DNA of 64,000 bases, from the NCBI RefSeq assembly GCF_024347675.1, contig NZ_AP024881.1, positions 2,480,001 through 2,544,000 of the forward strand, in the 5' to 3' direction. Numbering within the stretch: the first letter of the stretch is position 1; every line of letters begins with the position of its first letter. The notes under the pieces were generated by a model. It made no database searches. It was not told the DNA's origin and saw only the letters and a program-made list of their open reading frames with translations. The position numbers were made by a program, and so were the translations under genes. This DNA comes from Vibrio ishigakensis. GTDB lineage: Bacteria; Pseudomonadota; Gammaproteobacteria; Enterobacterales; Vibrionaceae. This document shows, piece by piece, positions 10,710 to 18,758 of the stretch.

Positions 10710-10954
10710 ATTTTCATCCTTGTAATCGTCATCCTGACGGCTGCATAAGCAGACATTGATTAGCGATTATCTAATTTGGTGAAAGTTTGTCAATTTTGTT
10801 TAACGCAAAACCAACAGTTTTGTGCACCAGTAAGCATAAAAAGTAATCGATTGCGTGTTTTAAAACTGCGATCTGGCTAGAAAACACCAAATTATCGAAT
10901 GAAAACAAGGAGTTAAAGTTAATGAAATGTTCGGATTTTGTTATGAGAAAGTTA

Positions 10955-10983
10955 CAAAAAAGCCCTGCAGATTTGCAGGGCTT
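10955..10983 (-). terminator. tRNA operon terminator
   Basis: On the minus strand AGCCCTGCA/TGCAGGGCT (10982-10974 and 10969-10961) forms a 9-bp hairpin followed by TTTTTTG. It lies just after the last tRNA-Arg. Confidence 0.9.
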
Positions 10984-10991
10984 GGAGATAG

Positions 10992-11068
10992 TGGCGCGTC
11001 CTGGAGGATTCGAACCTCCGACCGCCTGGTTCGTAGCCAGGTACTCTATCCAGCTGAGCTAAGGACGC
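10992..11068 (-). tRNA. tRNA-Arg(ACG), array copy 5 (last transcribed)
   Basis: A 77-nt cloverleaf with encoded CCA. Acceptor GCGTCCT pairs with AGGACGC, discriminator G. The anticodon loop CTACGAA gives ACG (read as ICG after deamination). D-arm AGCTCAGCTGGATAGAG and T-arm GGAGG-TTCGAAT-CCTCC are canonical. It is the promoter-distal member of the operon. Confidence 0.97.
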
Positions 11069-11126
11069 GCATTGCTTCTTTCGAAGACTTTATAGAACCG
11101 CTAAAAAAGCAATTCATTGTAAAGAG

Positions 11127-11203
11127 TGGCGCGTCCTGGAGGATTCGAACCTCCGACCGCCTGGTTCGTAGCCAGGTACTCTATCCAGCTGAGCTAAGGA
11201 CGC
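11127..11203 (-). tRNA. tRNA-Arg(ACG), array copy 4
   Basis: Identical in sequence to the copy at 10992-11068, including the encoded CCA, and spaced exactly 135 bp from it. The 58-nt spacer is also repeated. Confidence 0.97.
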
Positions 11204-11261
11204 GCATTGCTTCTTTCGAAGACTTTATAGAACCGCTAAAAAAGCAATTCATTGTAAAGAG

Positions 11262-11338
11262 TGGCGCGTCCTGGAGGATTCGAACCTCCGACCGCCTGGT
11301 TCGTAGCCAGGTACTCTATCCAGCTGAGCTAAGGACGC
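11262..11338 (-). tRNA. tRNA-Arg(ACG), array copy 3
   Basis: Identical 77-nt tRNA-Arg with encoded CCA, 135 bp from the neighbouring copy. Confidence 0.97.
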
Positions 11339-11394
11339 GCAATGCTTCTTTCGAAGACTTTATAGAACCGCTAAAAGGCAATTCATTGTAAGAG

Positions 11395-11471
11395 TGGCGC
11401 GTCCTGGAGGATTCGAACCTCCGACCGCCTGGTTCGTAGCCAGGTACTCTATCCAGCTGAGCTAAGGACGC
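11395..11471 (-). tRNA. tRNA-Arg(ACG), array copy 2
   Basis: Identical 77-nt tRNA-Arg with encoded CCA. The spacer to the next copy is 2 nt shorter (133-bp unit). Confidence 0.97.
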
Positions 11472-11527
11472 GCAATGCTTCTTTCGAAGACTTTGTAGAA
11501 CCGCTAAAAAGCAATTCATTGTAAGAG

Positions 11528-11604
11528 TGGCGCGTCCTGGAGGATTCGAACCTCCGACCGCCTGGTTCGTAGCCAGGTACTCTATCCAGCTGAGCTAAGG
11601 ACGC
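11528..11604 (-). tRNA. tRNA-Arg(ACG), array copy 1 (first of the tandem run)
   Basis: Same tRNA-Arg(ACG) body with encoded CCA. It is the first of the five tandem copies in transcription order, following the second tRNA-Ser gene. Confidence 0.97.
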
Positions 11605-11687
11605 ACGGTGCTTCTAAATTGAAGGGCGTGAAGTTTATCACACTTTCTATTATTAGAAACAAAAAAATTGACCTAAAGGTCAATAAA

Positions 11688-11780
11688 TGGCGGTGAGGGA
11701 GGGATTCGAACCCTCGATACGGCTACAAACCGTATACTCCCTTAGCAGGGGAGCGCCTTCAGCCTCTCGGCCACCTCACC
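11688..11780 (-). tRNA. tRNA-Ser(GCT), second copy
   Basis: A 93-nt class II tRNA with a long variable arm. Acceptor GGTGAGG/CCTCACC, anticodon GCT within CTCCCCTGCTAAGGGAG, encoded CCA. It is identical to the copy at 11911-12003. Confidence 0.97.
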
Positions 11781-11802
11781 GCATTAGTTCGTTGAAACGA
11801 TA

Positions 11803-11879
11803 TGGCGCGCTCGGAAGGATTCGAACCTTCGACCGCCTGGTTCGTAGCCAGGTACTCTATCCAGCTGAGCTACGAGCGC
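11803..11879 (-). tRNA. tRNA-Arg(ACG), divergent copy
   Basis: A 77-nt tRNA with the same anticodon stem and loop (ACG) as the tandem run, but a different acceptor stem (GCGCTCG/CGAGCGC) and a GAAGG/CCTTC T-stem. It sits between the two tRNA-Ser genes, so it is older or differently inherited than the five tandem copies. Confidence 0.97.
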
Positions 11880-11910
11880 GCAACGTTCTAAATCAAGAAC
11901 TTAGCAAGAA

Positions 11911-12003
11911 TGGCGGTGAGGGAGGGATTCGAACCCTCGATACGGCTACAAACCGTATACTCCCTTAGCAGGGGAGCGCCTTCAGCCTCTCGGCCACCTC
12001 ACC
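11911..12003 (-). tRNA. tRNA-Ser(GCT), first gene of the operon
   Basis: A 93-nt tRNA-Ser with anticodon GCT and encoded CCA, identical to the second copy. It is the first gene after the operon promoter. A serV-argVYZQ array at this position next to csrA is also found in E. coli. Confidence 0.97.
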
Positions 12004-12018
12004 GTCTTGCGGAGGCAC

Positions 12019-12046
12019 ATATTACGATTTACCAAAAATAAGTCAA
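12019..12046 (-). promoter_or_regulatory. Sigma-70 promoter of the tRNA operon
   Basis: On the minus strand TTGACT (-35, 12046-12041) and TAATAT (-10, 12024-12019) are separated by 16 nt. The bases after the -10 are GC-rich (GTGCCTCC), like the discriminators of stringently controlled stable-RNA promoters. Transcription would start about 10 nt before tRNA-Ser. Negative control by ppGpp is inferred. Confidence 0.75.
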
Positions 12047-12134
12047 ACAATTTCTTGGCAAAATGTAGGAAAAAGTAGTTAACAGACCAAGTTTCAACCA
12101 AATGGTCAAAAATTACTATTTAAGTGCCCAAAAA

Positions 12135-12165
12135 TTAAAAAAGCTAGCCACTTGGCTAGCTTTAG
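12135..12165 (-). terminator. csrA terminator
   Basis: On the minus strand AAGCTAGCCA/TGGCTAGCTT forms a 10-bp hairpin (12162-12153 and 12150-12141) followed by TTTTAATTTT. Confidence 0.88.
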
Positions 12166-12176
12166 TCAGGTATAGA

Positions 12177-12374
12177 TTAGTAGTTACCTGATGCTACGTT
12201 TCCGTTGCCTTTCTCAGCTTGGATACGCATGTAAATCTCTTCACGATGAACAGAAACTTCTTTAGGTGCGTTAACACCGATACGTACTTGGTTTCCCTTA
12301 ACGCCAAGAACAGTAACGGTAACTTCATCACCAATCATTAGGGTTTCGCCAACTCGGCGAGTCAGAATTAGCAT
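12177..12374 (-). CDS. csrA: Carbon storage regulator CsrA
   Basis: 65-residue RNA-binding dimer that binds GGA motifs in mRNA leaders and controls translation of carbon-storage, motility and virulence genes. The start [16 protein letters not shown] is the family N-terminus. The ATG at 12374 has AAGGAG 7 nt upstream; an in-frame extension of 7 residues to 12395 has no such support. BarA, which in relatives signals through UvrY/VarA and CsrB-type RNAs to titrate CsrA, is encoded at 35.3 kb. Confidence 0.97.
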   Translation of the reverse strand: MLILTRRVGETLMIGDEVTVTVLGVKGNQVRIGVNAPKEVSVHREEIYMRIQAEKGNGNVASGNY

Positions 12375-12451
12375 TTGATAGCTCCTTGCTTTCACTCAAA
12401 TTACTTTGAGATCTATTATTCAATAAAAATAACAATATGGTAAAGGACTTA

Positions 12452-13624
12452 TTACAAAATAAGCGCTTTTTTGTTTTCAATTAGTGCTGATTCCTGCTCA
12501 ATATAAAAAGCATGAACCAAATTTGCTGCTGAGTCCAAATCTGCGGGTAATAATAGCAACTTCACTACCCCATCACACTCAAAACTATCAATAACATTGA
12601 TATTCTCTGCCTTGAGTCTCGTTTCTGCGTCTCTTTTTATGCCCCCGAGTGCAGACCCTACAAGCGTAAGGGCGCTGGTAATATCAACACTTTCGATTTC
12701 ATCAGAAAGGACTTGAAGCAGTTTTGATACGTCTAGACTGTTCACCACCAAACTATCAGAGGTGCTGTGTTGCACAGCAATTCCGAGCAGTTGGCATTGG
12801 GTCGCTACTTTATCAGCGTTATCAGAAATTAATTTGATTTTCGATAAGTCTCGTTGCAGTGCTAGGCCACAAACCTCTTCGCGTGAGGACAATTTAGTCA
12901 CTAGTGTCCCACCTTGAGGAGAGAAAGATGAAAGCACTCGAATGTCTAGATTTCTATTAGCGGCATATTCCACACATGGCAGGTGCAAAACCTTAGCACC
13001 GTGCTCGGCCATCACCTTCATATCTTGAAAATCTACCTGCTCCATCTTCTGTGCATTGCTAACAACCCTAGGATCACAGCTATATACACCATCGACATCG
13101 GTGAAGATTTGGCACTCTTGCGCCTCGAGTAGGCCAGCTAGAGTCACCGCACTGGTGTCGGACCCACCACGACCAAGGGTAGTGATAGCACCGTCTTGAT
13201 TCATACCTTGGAAGCCAGCCACGATCACTATCTGATCATCATCGAGTAAACCGTAGATTTTCTGTTTATCTACCGACTGTATCGTCGCTTGATTGTGTGT
13301 ATCGTCAGTAACAATGCCTGCTTGCCACCCCGTTAAGGAGGTTGCCTGATAACCCAGTTTATTCAGTGTCATTGCGAGCAAGGCTATCGTCACCTGCTCT
13401 CCAGCTGAGAGGATGACATCTAACTCTCGGGCATTGGGTACATTGTCCACTTCGTACGCTAGACCTTGCAGTCTATTGGTCTCTCCAGACATGGCTGAAA
13501 CGACCACCAAAATTTGATTACCTTCGTTCTTAGATTTGATTACCTGCTCAGCCACAGCGCGGATGCGCTCAACAGAGCCAACGGAGGTCCCACCAAATTT
13601 TTGCACAATCAATGGTTTTTTCAC
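12452..13624 (-). CDS. lysC: Aspartokinase (monofunctional, ACT-domain)
   Basis: 390 residues; phosphorylates aspartate in the first step to lysine, threonine and methionine. Kinase signature VQKFGGTSVGS at the N-terminus, TTLGRGGSDTSAV at ~155, and paired ACT-type regulatory repeats in the last ~130 residues. The start is GTG at 13624 with GGAAGAG just upstream. The length fits the short (about 400 aa) class, not the 449-residue E. coli LysC. It lies between alaS and csrA, which are adjacent in E. coli. The alaS-lysC gap is only ~146 nt and already holds a terminator, leaving no room for a lysine riboswitch. Confidence 0.93.
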   Translation of the reverse strand: MKKPLIVQKFGGTSVGSVERIRAVAEQVIKSKNEGNQILVVVSAMSGETNRLQGLAYEVDNVPNARELDVILSAGEQVTIALLAMTLNKLGYQATSLTGWQAGIVTDDTHNQATIQSVDKQKIYGLLDDDQIVIVAGFQGMNQDGAITTLGRGGSDTSAVTLAGLLEAQECQIFTDVDGVYSCDPRVVSNAQKMEQVDFQDMKVMAEHGAKVLHLPCVEYAANRNLDIRVLSSFSPQGGTLVTKLSSREEVCGLALQRDLSKIKLISDNADKVATQCQLLGIAVQHSTSDSLVVNSLDVSKLLQVLSDEIESVDITSALTLVGSALGGIKRDAETRLKAENINVIDSFECDGVVKLLLLPADLDSAANLVHAFYIEQESALIENKKALIL

Positions 13625-13680
13625 TTACTCTTCCACCTTCCTAAAAAAGTCTTCTGCTTTTTGCTTGGACATTTAAAACG

Positions 13681-13717
13681 AATAAAACCAAGTTTTCCTC
13701 TCAGAAAACTTGGTTTG
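13681..13717 (-). terminator. alaS terminator
   Basis: Perfect 13-bp stem AAACCAAGTTTTC/GAAAACTTGGTTT (13685-13697 and 13704-13716) with a 6-nt loop. On the minus strand it is followed by TATTCG, so the T-run is short. It lies between the alaS stop and the lysC start. Confidence 0.75.
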
Positions 13718-13770
13718 CACAAATCTGGTGCGAGACTAGTTGAGTTAGCCTCTGCACGCAACCCTTTTGT

Positions 13771-16362
13771 TTACAGGCGCTCTTCCAGCCAAGGAAGAAC
13801 TGACTTCATTGCCTCTGGCAATGCGTCAACGTCGTTACCACCTGCTTGCGCCATGTCTGGACGACCGCCGCCTTTACCGCCAACTTGAGTTGCAACCAAG
13901 TTCACTAGCTCACCCGCTTTCACTTTGGAGGTTAGATCTTTAGTTACACCAGCGATAAGAGCAATCTTGCCACCAGCAACATTTGCTAACAAGATAACGC
14001 CGCTACCTACTTGGTTCTTCAGGTCGTCAACCATGGTACGAAGTGCTTTGCTGTCACCATCTTTTAGTCCAGCGATCAGGACCTTAGTTCCATTGATCTC
14101 TTGAACCTTACCTATTAGGTTAGCGCTCTCTTGGTTAGCTAGTTTATCTTTCAGTTGAGCAATTTCTTTCTCAAGAGACTTAGACTTAGCCACTGCCTCC
14201 GCTAGCTTAGCTTGAGCCTGCTCTTGCTGCTGTTCAAACACATCAAGTGCTGCATCTGCTGTTACCGCTTCGATACGACGGATACCTGCTGCGATACCAC
14301 CCTCAGATGCGATCTTAAACAGACCAATATCACCCGTGTTAGTCGCGTGGATACCACCACAAAGCTCAGTAGAGAAGTCGCCCATAGAAAGTACACGAAC
14401 CTCATCGTCATACTTCTCACCGAATAGCGCCATAGCACCCTTCTGCTTAGCAGACTCGATGTCCATAACGTTGGTTTCAATCACATGGTTACGACGAACC
14501 TCAGCGTTTACTAGACGCTCAACCTGCTTGATCTCATCAGCTGTCATAGCTTCAAGATGAGAGAAGTCGAAGCGAAGGCCATCAGGCTTAACCAGTGAGC
14601 CTTTCTGAGTAACGTGCTCGCCAAGGATTTGACGAAGAGCCGCGTGCAGAAGGTGCGTTGCAGAGTGGTTTAGAGAAACCAATGCACGGCGTTCAGCATC
14701 AACATCCGCTTCAACCGCTTCACCCTTACTCATAACGCCTTGGGTAAGTTCACCGTGGTGAGCAATTGCGTTACCTAGCTTCTGAGTGTCGGTTACTGTG
14801 AATAGACCAGTCTCAGTCTTAAGCACACCTGTGTCACCACATTGGCCACCAGACTCAGCATAGAATGGCGTCTCTTTAAGAATTAGGATAGCTTTTTGAC
14901 CTGCAGATAGGTTTTCAGACTCAACGCCCTCTACAAAGATAGCTTCAAGCTCACTGTTAACTGTGCTAGCCGAATAACCGCAGAACTCAGAAGTGCTGTC
15001 GATCTTAATTGCTTGGTTGTAGTCAGTACCGAATTGACCAGCTTCGCGAGCACGCTGACGCTGTGCTTCCATCGCTTTTTCGAAGCCTTCTTCATCGATA
15101 GAGAACTCACGCTCACGCGCTACATCGTTAGTAAGGTCAGCCGGGAAGCCATAGGTGTCGTACAGTTTAAATACTGTCTCACCGTCAAGAACGGTTTCAT
15201 CTTTCGCACTTAGTGACTCAAGAGATTCGTTTAGGATTACCATGCCACGCTCTAGCGTACGGCCAAAGTTTTCCTCTTCGATACGAAGTACTTTCTCTAC
15301 AAGGCCTTGCTGCTTCTTAAGCTCAGCACCCGCCTCGCCCATAACATCAGCAAGTACGCCCACTAACTTGTGGAAGAATACGCCTTGTGCACCTAGTTTG
15401 TTACCGTGACGAACAGCGCGACGAATAATACGACGAAGTACATAACCACGGCCTTCGTTAGAAGGCATTACACCGTCAACGATCAAGAAAGAACAAGAAC
15501 GGATGTGGTCTGCAATAACACGTAGCGATTGGTTGCTCAGGTCTTCATAGCCGATTACTTCAGCAGCAGACTTAATCAGCGTTTGGAATACGTCGATCTC
15601 ATAGTTCGAGTGAACGCCCTGCATGATTGCTGAGATACGCTCAATACCCATACCAGTATCAACAGCAGGCTTTGGAAGAGGTTCCATAGTGCCGTCTGCG
15701 TGACGGTTGAACTGCATGAATACGTTGTTCCAGATCTCGATGAAACGGTCACCATCTTCTTCTGGCGTACCAGGACGACCACCCCAGATGTGCTCACCAT
15801 GGTCATAGAAGATCTCTGTACATGGACCACAAGGACCAGTATCACCCATAGTCCAGAAGTTATCTGACTCGTATGGCTTACCGCCTTTCTTGTCACCGAT
15901 TCGAATAATGCGTTCGGCATCAATACCGATCTCTTTGTTCCAGATCTCGAATGCTTCGTCATCTGTTTCATAAACAGTTACTAGAAGCTTTTCTTTTGGT
16001 AGTTCTAGAGTTTCGGTCAAGAATTCCCAAGCAAACTTGATAGCGTCTTGCTTGAAGTAATCACCGAAACTGAAGTTACCTAGCATTTCGAAGAAGGTGT
16101 GGTGACGTGCAGTAAAACCAACGTTCTCAAGGTCGTTGTGTTTACCACCAGCACGTACACAGCGCTGGGCAGAGGTTGCTCGGGTGTAGGCTCGTTTTTC
16201 AGCGCCTAGGAAGCAATCTTTAAACTGGTTCATACCCGCGTTGGTAAACAGCAGAGTAGGATCGTTGTGTGGTACTAGAGAAGAACTCTCTACGATCTGG
16301 TGCCCTTTACTTTCAAAGAACTTTAAAAAGGCACTACGAATTTCTGCGGTGCTCATGTACAT
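13771..16362 (-). CDS. alaS: Alanyl-tRNA synthetase
   Basis: 863 residues from the ATG at 16362, chosen because AGGA lies 8 nt upstream and [16 protein letters not shown] aligns with other AlaS starts. A longer frame to 16404 is unsupported. Class II catalytic core with [11 protein letters not shown] and [15 protein letters not shown]; editing domain with [12 protein letters not shown] and [10 protein letters not shown] zinc-site residues; C-terminal DHHA1 domain ending in [15 protein letters not shown]. It charges tRNA-Ala and edits mischarged Ser and Gly. It sits between recX and lysC. Confidence 0.98.
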   Translation of the reverse strand: MYMSTAEIRSAFLKFFESKGHQIVESSSLVPHNDPTLLFTNAGMNQFKDCFLGAEKRAYTRATSAQRCVRAGGKHNDLENVGFTARHHTFFEMLGNFSFGDYFKQDAIKFAWEFLTETLELPKEKLLVTVYETDDEAFEIWNKEIGIDAERIIRIGDKKGGKPYESDNFWTMGDTGPCGPCTEIFYDHGEHIWGGRPGTPEEDGDRFIEIWNNVFMQFNRHADGTMEPLPKPAVDTGMGIERISAIMQGVHSNYEIDVFQTLIKSAAEVIGYEDLSNQSLRVIADHIRSCSFLIVDGVMPSNEGRGYVLRRIIRRAVRHGNKLGAQGVFFHKLVGVLADVMGEAGAELKKQQGLVEKVLRIEEENFGRTLERGMVILNESLESLSAKDETVLDGETVFKLYDTYGFPADLTNDVAREREFSIDEEGFEKAMEAQRQRAREAGQFGTDYNQAIKIDSTSEFCGYSASTVNSELEAIFVEGVESENLSAGQKAILILKETPFYAESGGQCGDTGVLKTETGLFTVTDTQKLGNAIAHHGELTQGVMSKGEAVEADVDAERRALVSLNHSATHLLHAALRQILGEHVTQKGSLVKPDGLRFDFSHLEAMTADEIKQVERLVNAEVRRNHVIETNVMDIESAKQKGAMALFGEKYDDEVRVLSMGDFSTELCGGIHATNTGDIGLFKIASEGGIAAGIRRIEAVTADAALDVFEQQQEQAQAKLAEAVAKSKSLEKEIAQLKDKLANQESANLIGKVQEINGTKVLIAGLKDGDSKALRTMVDDLKNQVGSGVILLANVAGGKIALIAGVTKDLTSKVKAGELVNLVATQVGGKGGGRPDMAQAGGNDVDALPEAMKSVLPWLEERL

Positions 16363-16527
16363 GCGACAATTCCTGAAATGATCATGTGGAAAATTTTGCC
16401 ACATTCTACACTTAAGTCGCTTTAATATGCTAGTTTCTGCATCAAGTTAGGCGTAGATGATTTGTTCAATTTTAGGATCAGCTGCAATGCCAAGGAGTTA
16501 GGCTAGAAGGGAAATGAAGGGGCTAAA

Positions 16528-16995
16528 CTAGTCTTTGCCTAGGGCATACTTGATTTGCTCGAAGCTGAAGCCTCGATACTGCAGAAAACGAACCTGTTTT
16601 GCATACTCTTTCGGGTCGCTTGCCTCTGCACCTTTGAACTTTTTAAACGCAGTCTCTTTGGCAAGTTCAAACCAATCCTGTGGCTCTGCCTCTAATGCCT
16701 CTTCCACAACTTGATCGGACACTTTTTTGATATTGAGCTCTTGGCGAATACGACGCTCACCATGGCCTTTCGCAACATGTTGGCGCACCTGACTTTTGGC
16801 GTAACGAAAATCGTCAAGATAGTGGTGCTCTACGCAAAAAGAGATTGCCTCATCGATATCCGATAGCTCATAGCCCTTATTGAGAAGCTTCTGCCCTAAC
16901 TCATAGCGACCATGGTCACGACGACTCAATAGGTTCAGTGCGGCTTCTTTGGCTGACCACTGATTGGCTGTTTTTCTGTTTGCTGTTGCGTACAT
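16528..16995 (-). CDS. recX: Regulatory protein RecX
   Basis: 155 residues of helical repeats with [20 protein letters not shown] near the N-terminus and [16 protein letters not shown] at the end, the RecX signature. RecX inhibits RecA filament growth. The ATG at 16995 has GAGGAG 6 nt upstream. It follows recA by 63 bp, with an attenuator-like hairpin between, so it is expressed at a lower level from the recA promoter. Confidence 0.95.
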   Translation of the reverse strand: MYATANRKTANQWSAKEAALNLLSRRDHGRYELGQKLLNKGYELSDIDEAISFCVEHHYLDDFRYAKSQVRQHVAKGHGERRIRQELNIKKVSDQVVEEALEAEPQDWFELAKETAFKKFKGAEASDPKEYAKQVRFLQYRGFSFEQIKYALGKD

Positions 16996-17011
16996 ATTTC
17001 TCCTCTCTTAG

Positions 17012-17042
17012 AAACAAATAGAGCCCAATTAAGGGCTCTATC
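17012..17042 (-). terminator. Attenuating terminator between recA and recX
   Basis: On the minus strand TAGAGCCC/GGGCTCTA (17040-17033 and 17026-17019), 6-nt loop, followed by TTTGTTT. Partial read-through into recX is known in E. coli and likely here. Confidence 0.75.
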
Positions 17043-17058
17043 TCAAAGGAATCTAAGC

Positions 17059-18084
17059 TTATTCAACTTCGATTTCTGAAGACTCTTCTAGCTGAGCGGT
17101 AGTCAGTAGCATCTGACGAAGCTTAGCATCGATAGCTTGTGCCGCTTCTGGGTTCTCACGCAGGAACTTACACGCGTTCGCTTTACCCTGACCGATCTTG
17201 TCACCATTGTAGCTGTACCAAGCACCCGCTTTTTCTACTAGCTTGTGTTTAACACCTAGGTCGATTAACTCGCCCTCACGGTTAAAGCCTTGGCCGTACA
17301 TGATCTGTGTTTCCGCTTGCTTAAATGGAGCTGCAATCTTGTTCTTAACTACCTTAATACGAGTTTCGTTACCTACTACTTCGTCACCCTCTTTGATAGC
17401 GCCAGTACGACGGATATCTAGACGAACTGAAGCATAGAACTTAAGTGCGTTACCACCAGTGGTAGTCTCTGGGTTACCAAACATCACACCGATCTTCATA
17501 CGGATCTGGTTGATGAAGATACACATACAGTTAGATTGCTTAAGGTTACCCGTCAGCTTACGCATAGCTTGAGAAAGCATACGAGCTTGAAGACCCATGT
17601 GGCTGTCGCCCATCTCGCCTTCAATTTCTGCTTTTGGAGTTAGAGCAGCTACTGAGTCAACAACCAGAACGTCTACTGCGCCAGAACGAGCCAGTGCATC
17701 ACAGATTTCGAGAGCTTGCTCACCCGTATCTGGCTGAGAAACAAGAAGTTGGTCGATATCTACGCCAAGCTTTTGAGCGTATACAGGGTCTAGAGCGTGC
17801 TCAGCATCAACAAATGCACAGGTTTTACCTTCACGTTGTGCAGCTGCAATAAGCTCTAGAGTTAGAGTAGTTTTACCCGAAGATTCAGGACCGAAAATTT
17901 CAACGATACGCCCCATTGGCAAACCACCAGCACCAAGAGCGATATCAAGAGAGAGTGAGCCAGTAGAAATGGTTTCAACGTCCATTGCTTTGTTGTCACC
18001 AAGGCGCATGATAGAGCCTTTACCGAACTGCTTTTCAATTTGACCTAGCGCCGCGGCCAGTGCTTTTTGTTTATTTTCGTCCAT
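17059..18084 (-). CDS. recA: Recombinase RecA
   Basis: 341 residues from [15 protein letters not shown]. The ATG at 18084 has GGAG 6 nt upstream, and the four-residue extension to 18096 is not conserved. Walker A GPESSGKT at 65-72; ATPase and DNA-binding loops [34 protein letters not shown] are intact; acidic C-terminus ESSEIEVE. It catalyses strand exchange and activates LexA self-cleavage. A LexA box overlaps its promoter, so it is SOS-induced. pncC precedes and recX follows it, as in E. coli. Confidence 0.99.
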   Translation of the reverse strand: MDENKQKALAAALGQIEKQFGKGSIMRLGDNKAMDVETISTGSLSLDIALGAGGLPMGRIVEIFGPESSGKTTLTLELIAAAQREGKTCAFVDAEHALDPVYAQKLGVDIDQLLVSQPDTGEQALEICDALARSGAVDVLVVDSVAALTPKAEIEGEMGDSHMGLQARMLSQAMRKLTGNLKQSNCMCIFINQIRMKIGVMFGNPETTTGGNALKFYASVRLDIRRTGAIKEGDEVVGNETRIKVVKNKIAAPFKQAETQIMYGQGFNREGELIDLGVKHKLVEKAGAWYSYNGDKIGQGKANACKFLRENPEAAQAIDAKLRQMLLTTAQLEESSEIEVE

Positions 18085-18133
18085 TACTTGCTCCAAAAAG
18101 ACGGATAACTTCGTTTGTTAAAACCAATTATTA

Positions 18134-18149
18134 CTGTTAATTCATACAG
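18134..18149 (-). promoter_or_regulatory. LexA (SOS) box of recA
   Basis: On the minus strand CTGTATGAATTAACAG matches CTG-N10-CAG. It overlaps the likely -10 (TATGAA), which lies 17 nt after a -35-like TTCACT, so LexA binding would block the polymerase directly. Confidence 0.92.
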
Positions 18150-18190
18150 TGTCTAGATAAAAAAGTGAATTTTTGCAGACCTGCTCGCAA

Positions 18191-18685
18191 TTAGATATTT
18201 TCTATATACTTTTCAATCATTTGCAAAGCATTACAAATAGACTGATTTCTTACTTGGCTTCTATCGCCACTGAAATACACAGTAGTTACCTGTATAAGTT
18301 TGCCCTTTACAGCCAATCCAAAACAGACAGTGCCCACCGGCTTGGTTTCGGTCCCTCCGCCAGGGCCTGCAATTCCAGTAATAGAAACCGCCACTTGTGC
18401 GTTGGAATGTTCTAGCGCCCCCAACGCCATGGCTTTTGCAACCGGCTCACTCACTGCACCAAACTCATCGATTAGCGCTGCATCTACTCCAATCATCTCT
18501 TGCTTGGCTTCATTAGAGTAAGTCACAAAGGCGCGGTCAAACCAAGCCGAGCTACCAGCAATTTCAGTGATGGATTGCGCAACTCCCCCACCTGTGCATG
18601 ACTCTGCGGTCGCCATCATCCAACCTTGCTTTTTAAGGAGTTCACCCACGTTTTTACTTAAAGTCAGTAAAGAAAGATCCGACAT
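18191..18685 (-). CDS. pncC: Nicotinamide-nucleotide amidase PncC (CinA C-terminal family)
   Basis: 164 residues from the ATG at 18685. The core motif TAESCTGGGVAQSITEIAGSSAWF and SITGIAGPGGGTETKPVGTV identify the CinA-C amidase fold. It deamidates NMN to nicotinate mononucleotide in the pyridine nucleotide salvage cycle. A longer frame to 18712 begins MNRRTRVKG, with a poorly spaced Shine-Dalgarno and no family similarity. It precedes recA as in E. coli. Confidence 0.93.
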   Translation of the reverse strand: MSDLSLLTLSKNVGELLKKQGWMMATAESCTGGGVAQSITEIAGSSAWFDRAFVTYSNEAKQEMIGVDAALIDEFGAVSEPVAKAMALGALEHSNAQVAVSITGIAGPGGGTETKPVGTVCFGLAVKGKLIQVTTVYFSGDRSQVRNQSICNALQMIEKYIENI

Positions 18686-18758
18686 ACCCTTTACCCTTGT
18701 TCTGCGATTCATTTATCCTAAGCCTCAACAAGATTAATGAAAAGAAATTCGCCCAGAT

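Noticed and set aside
10927..11391. 154-residue open frame with a repeated GASWRIRTSDRLVRSQVLYPAELRT peptide
   Set aside because: It is a false translation of the tRNA-Arg repeats read on the opposite strand; the repeat unit is the tRNA spacing.
10990..11610. Regular direct repeats that could look like a CRISPR array
   Set aside because: The repeats are full cloverleaf tRNA genes with encoded CCA, and the intervening spacers are nearly identical; there are no cas genes.
11687..11968. 93-residue frame ending LDTATNRILP
   Set aside because: False translation across the tRNA-Ser and tRNA-Arg genes.
13625..13770. Lysine riboswitch ahead of lysC
   Set aside because: The 146-bp gap already contains the alaS terminator and is too short for the ~180-nt aptamer; none of its conserved elements is visible.
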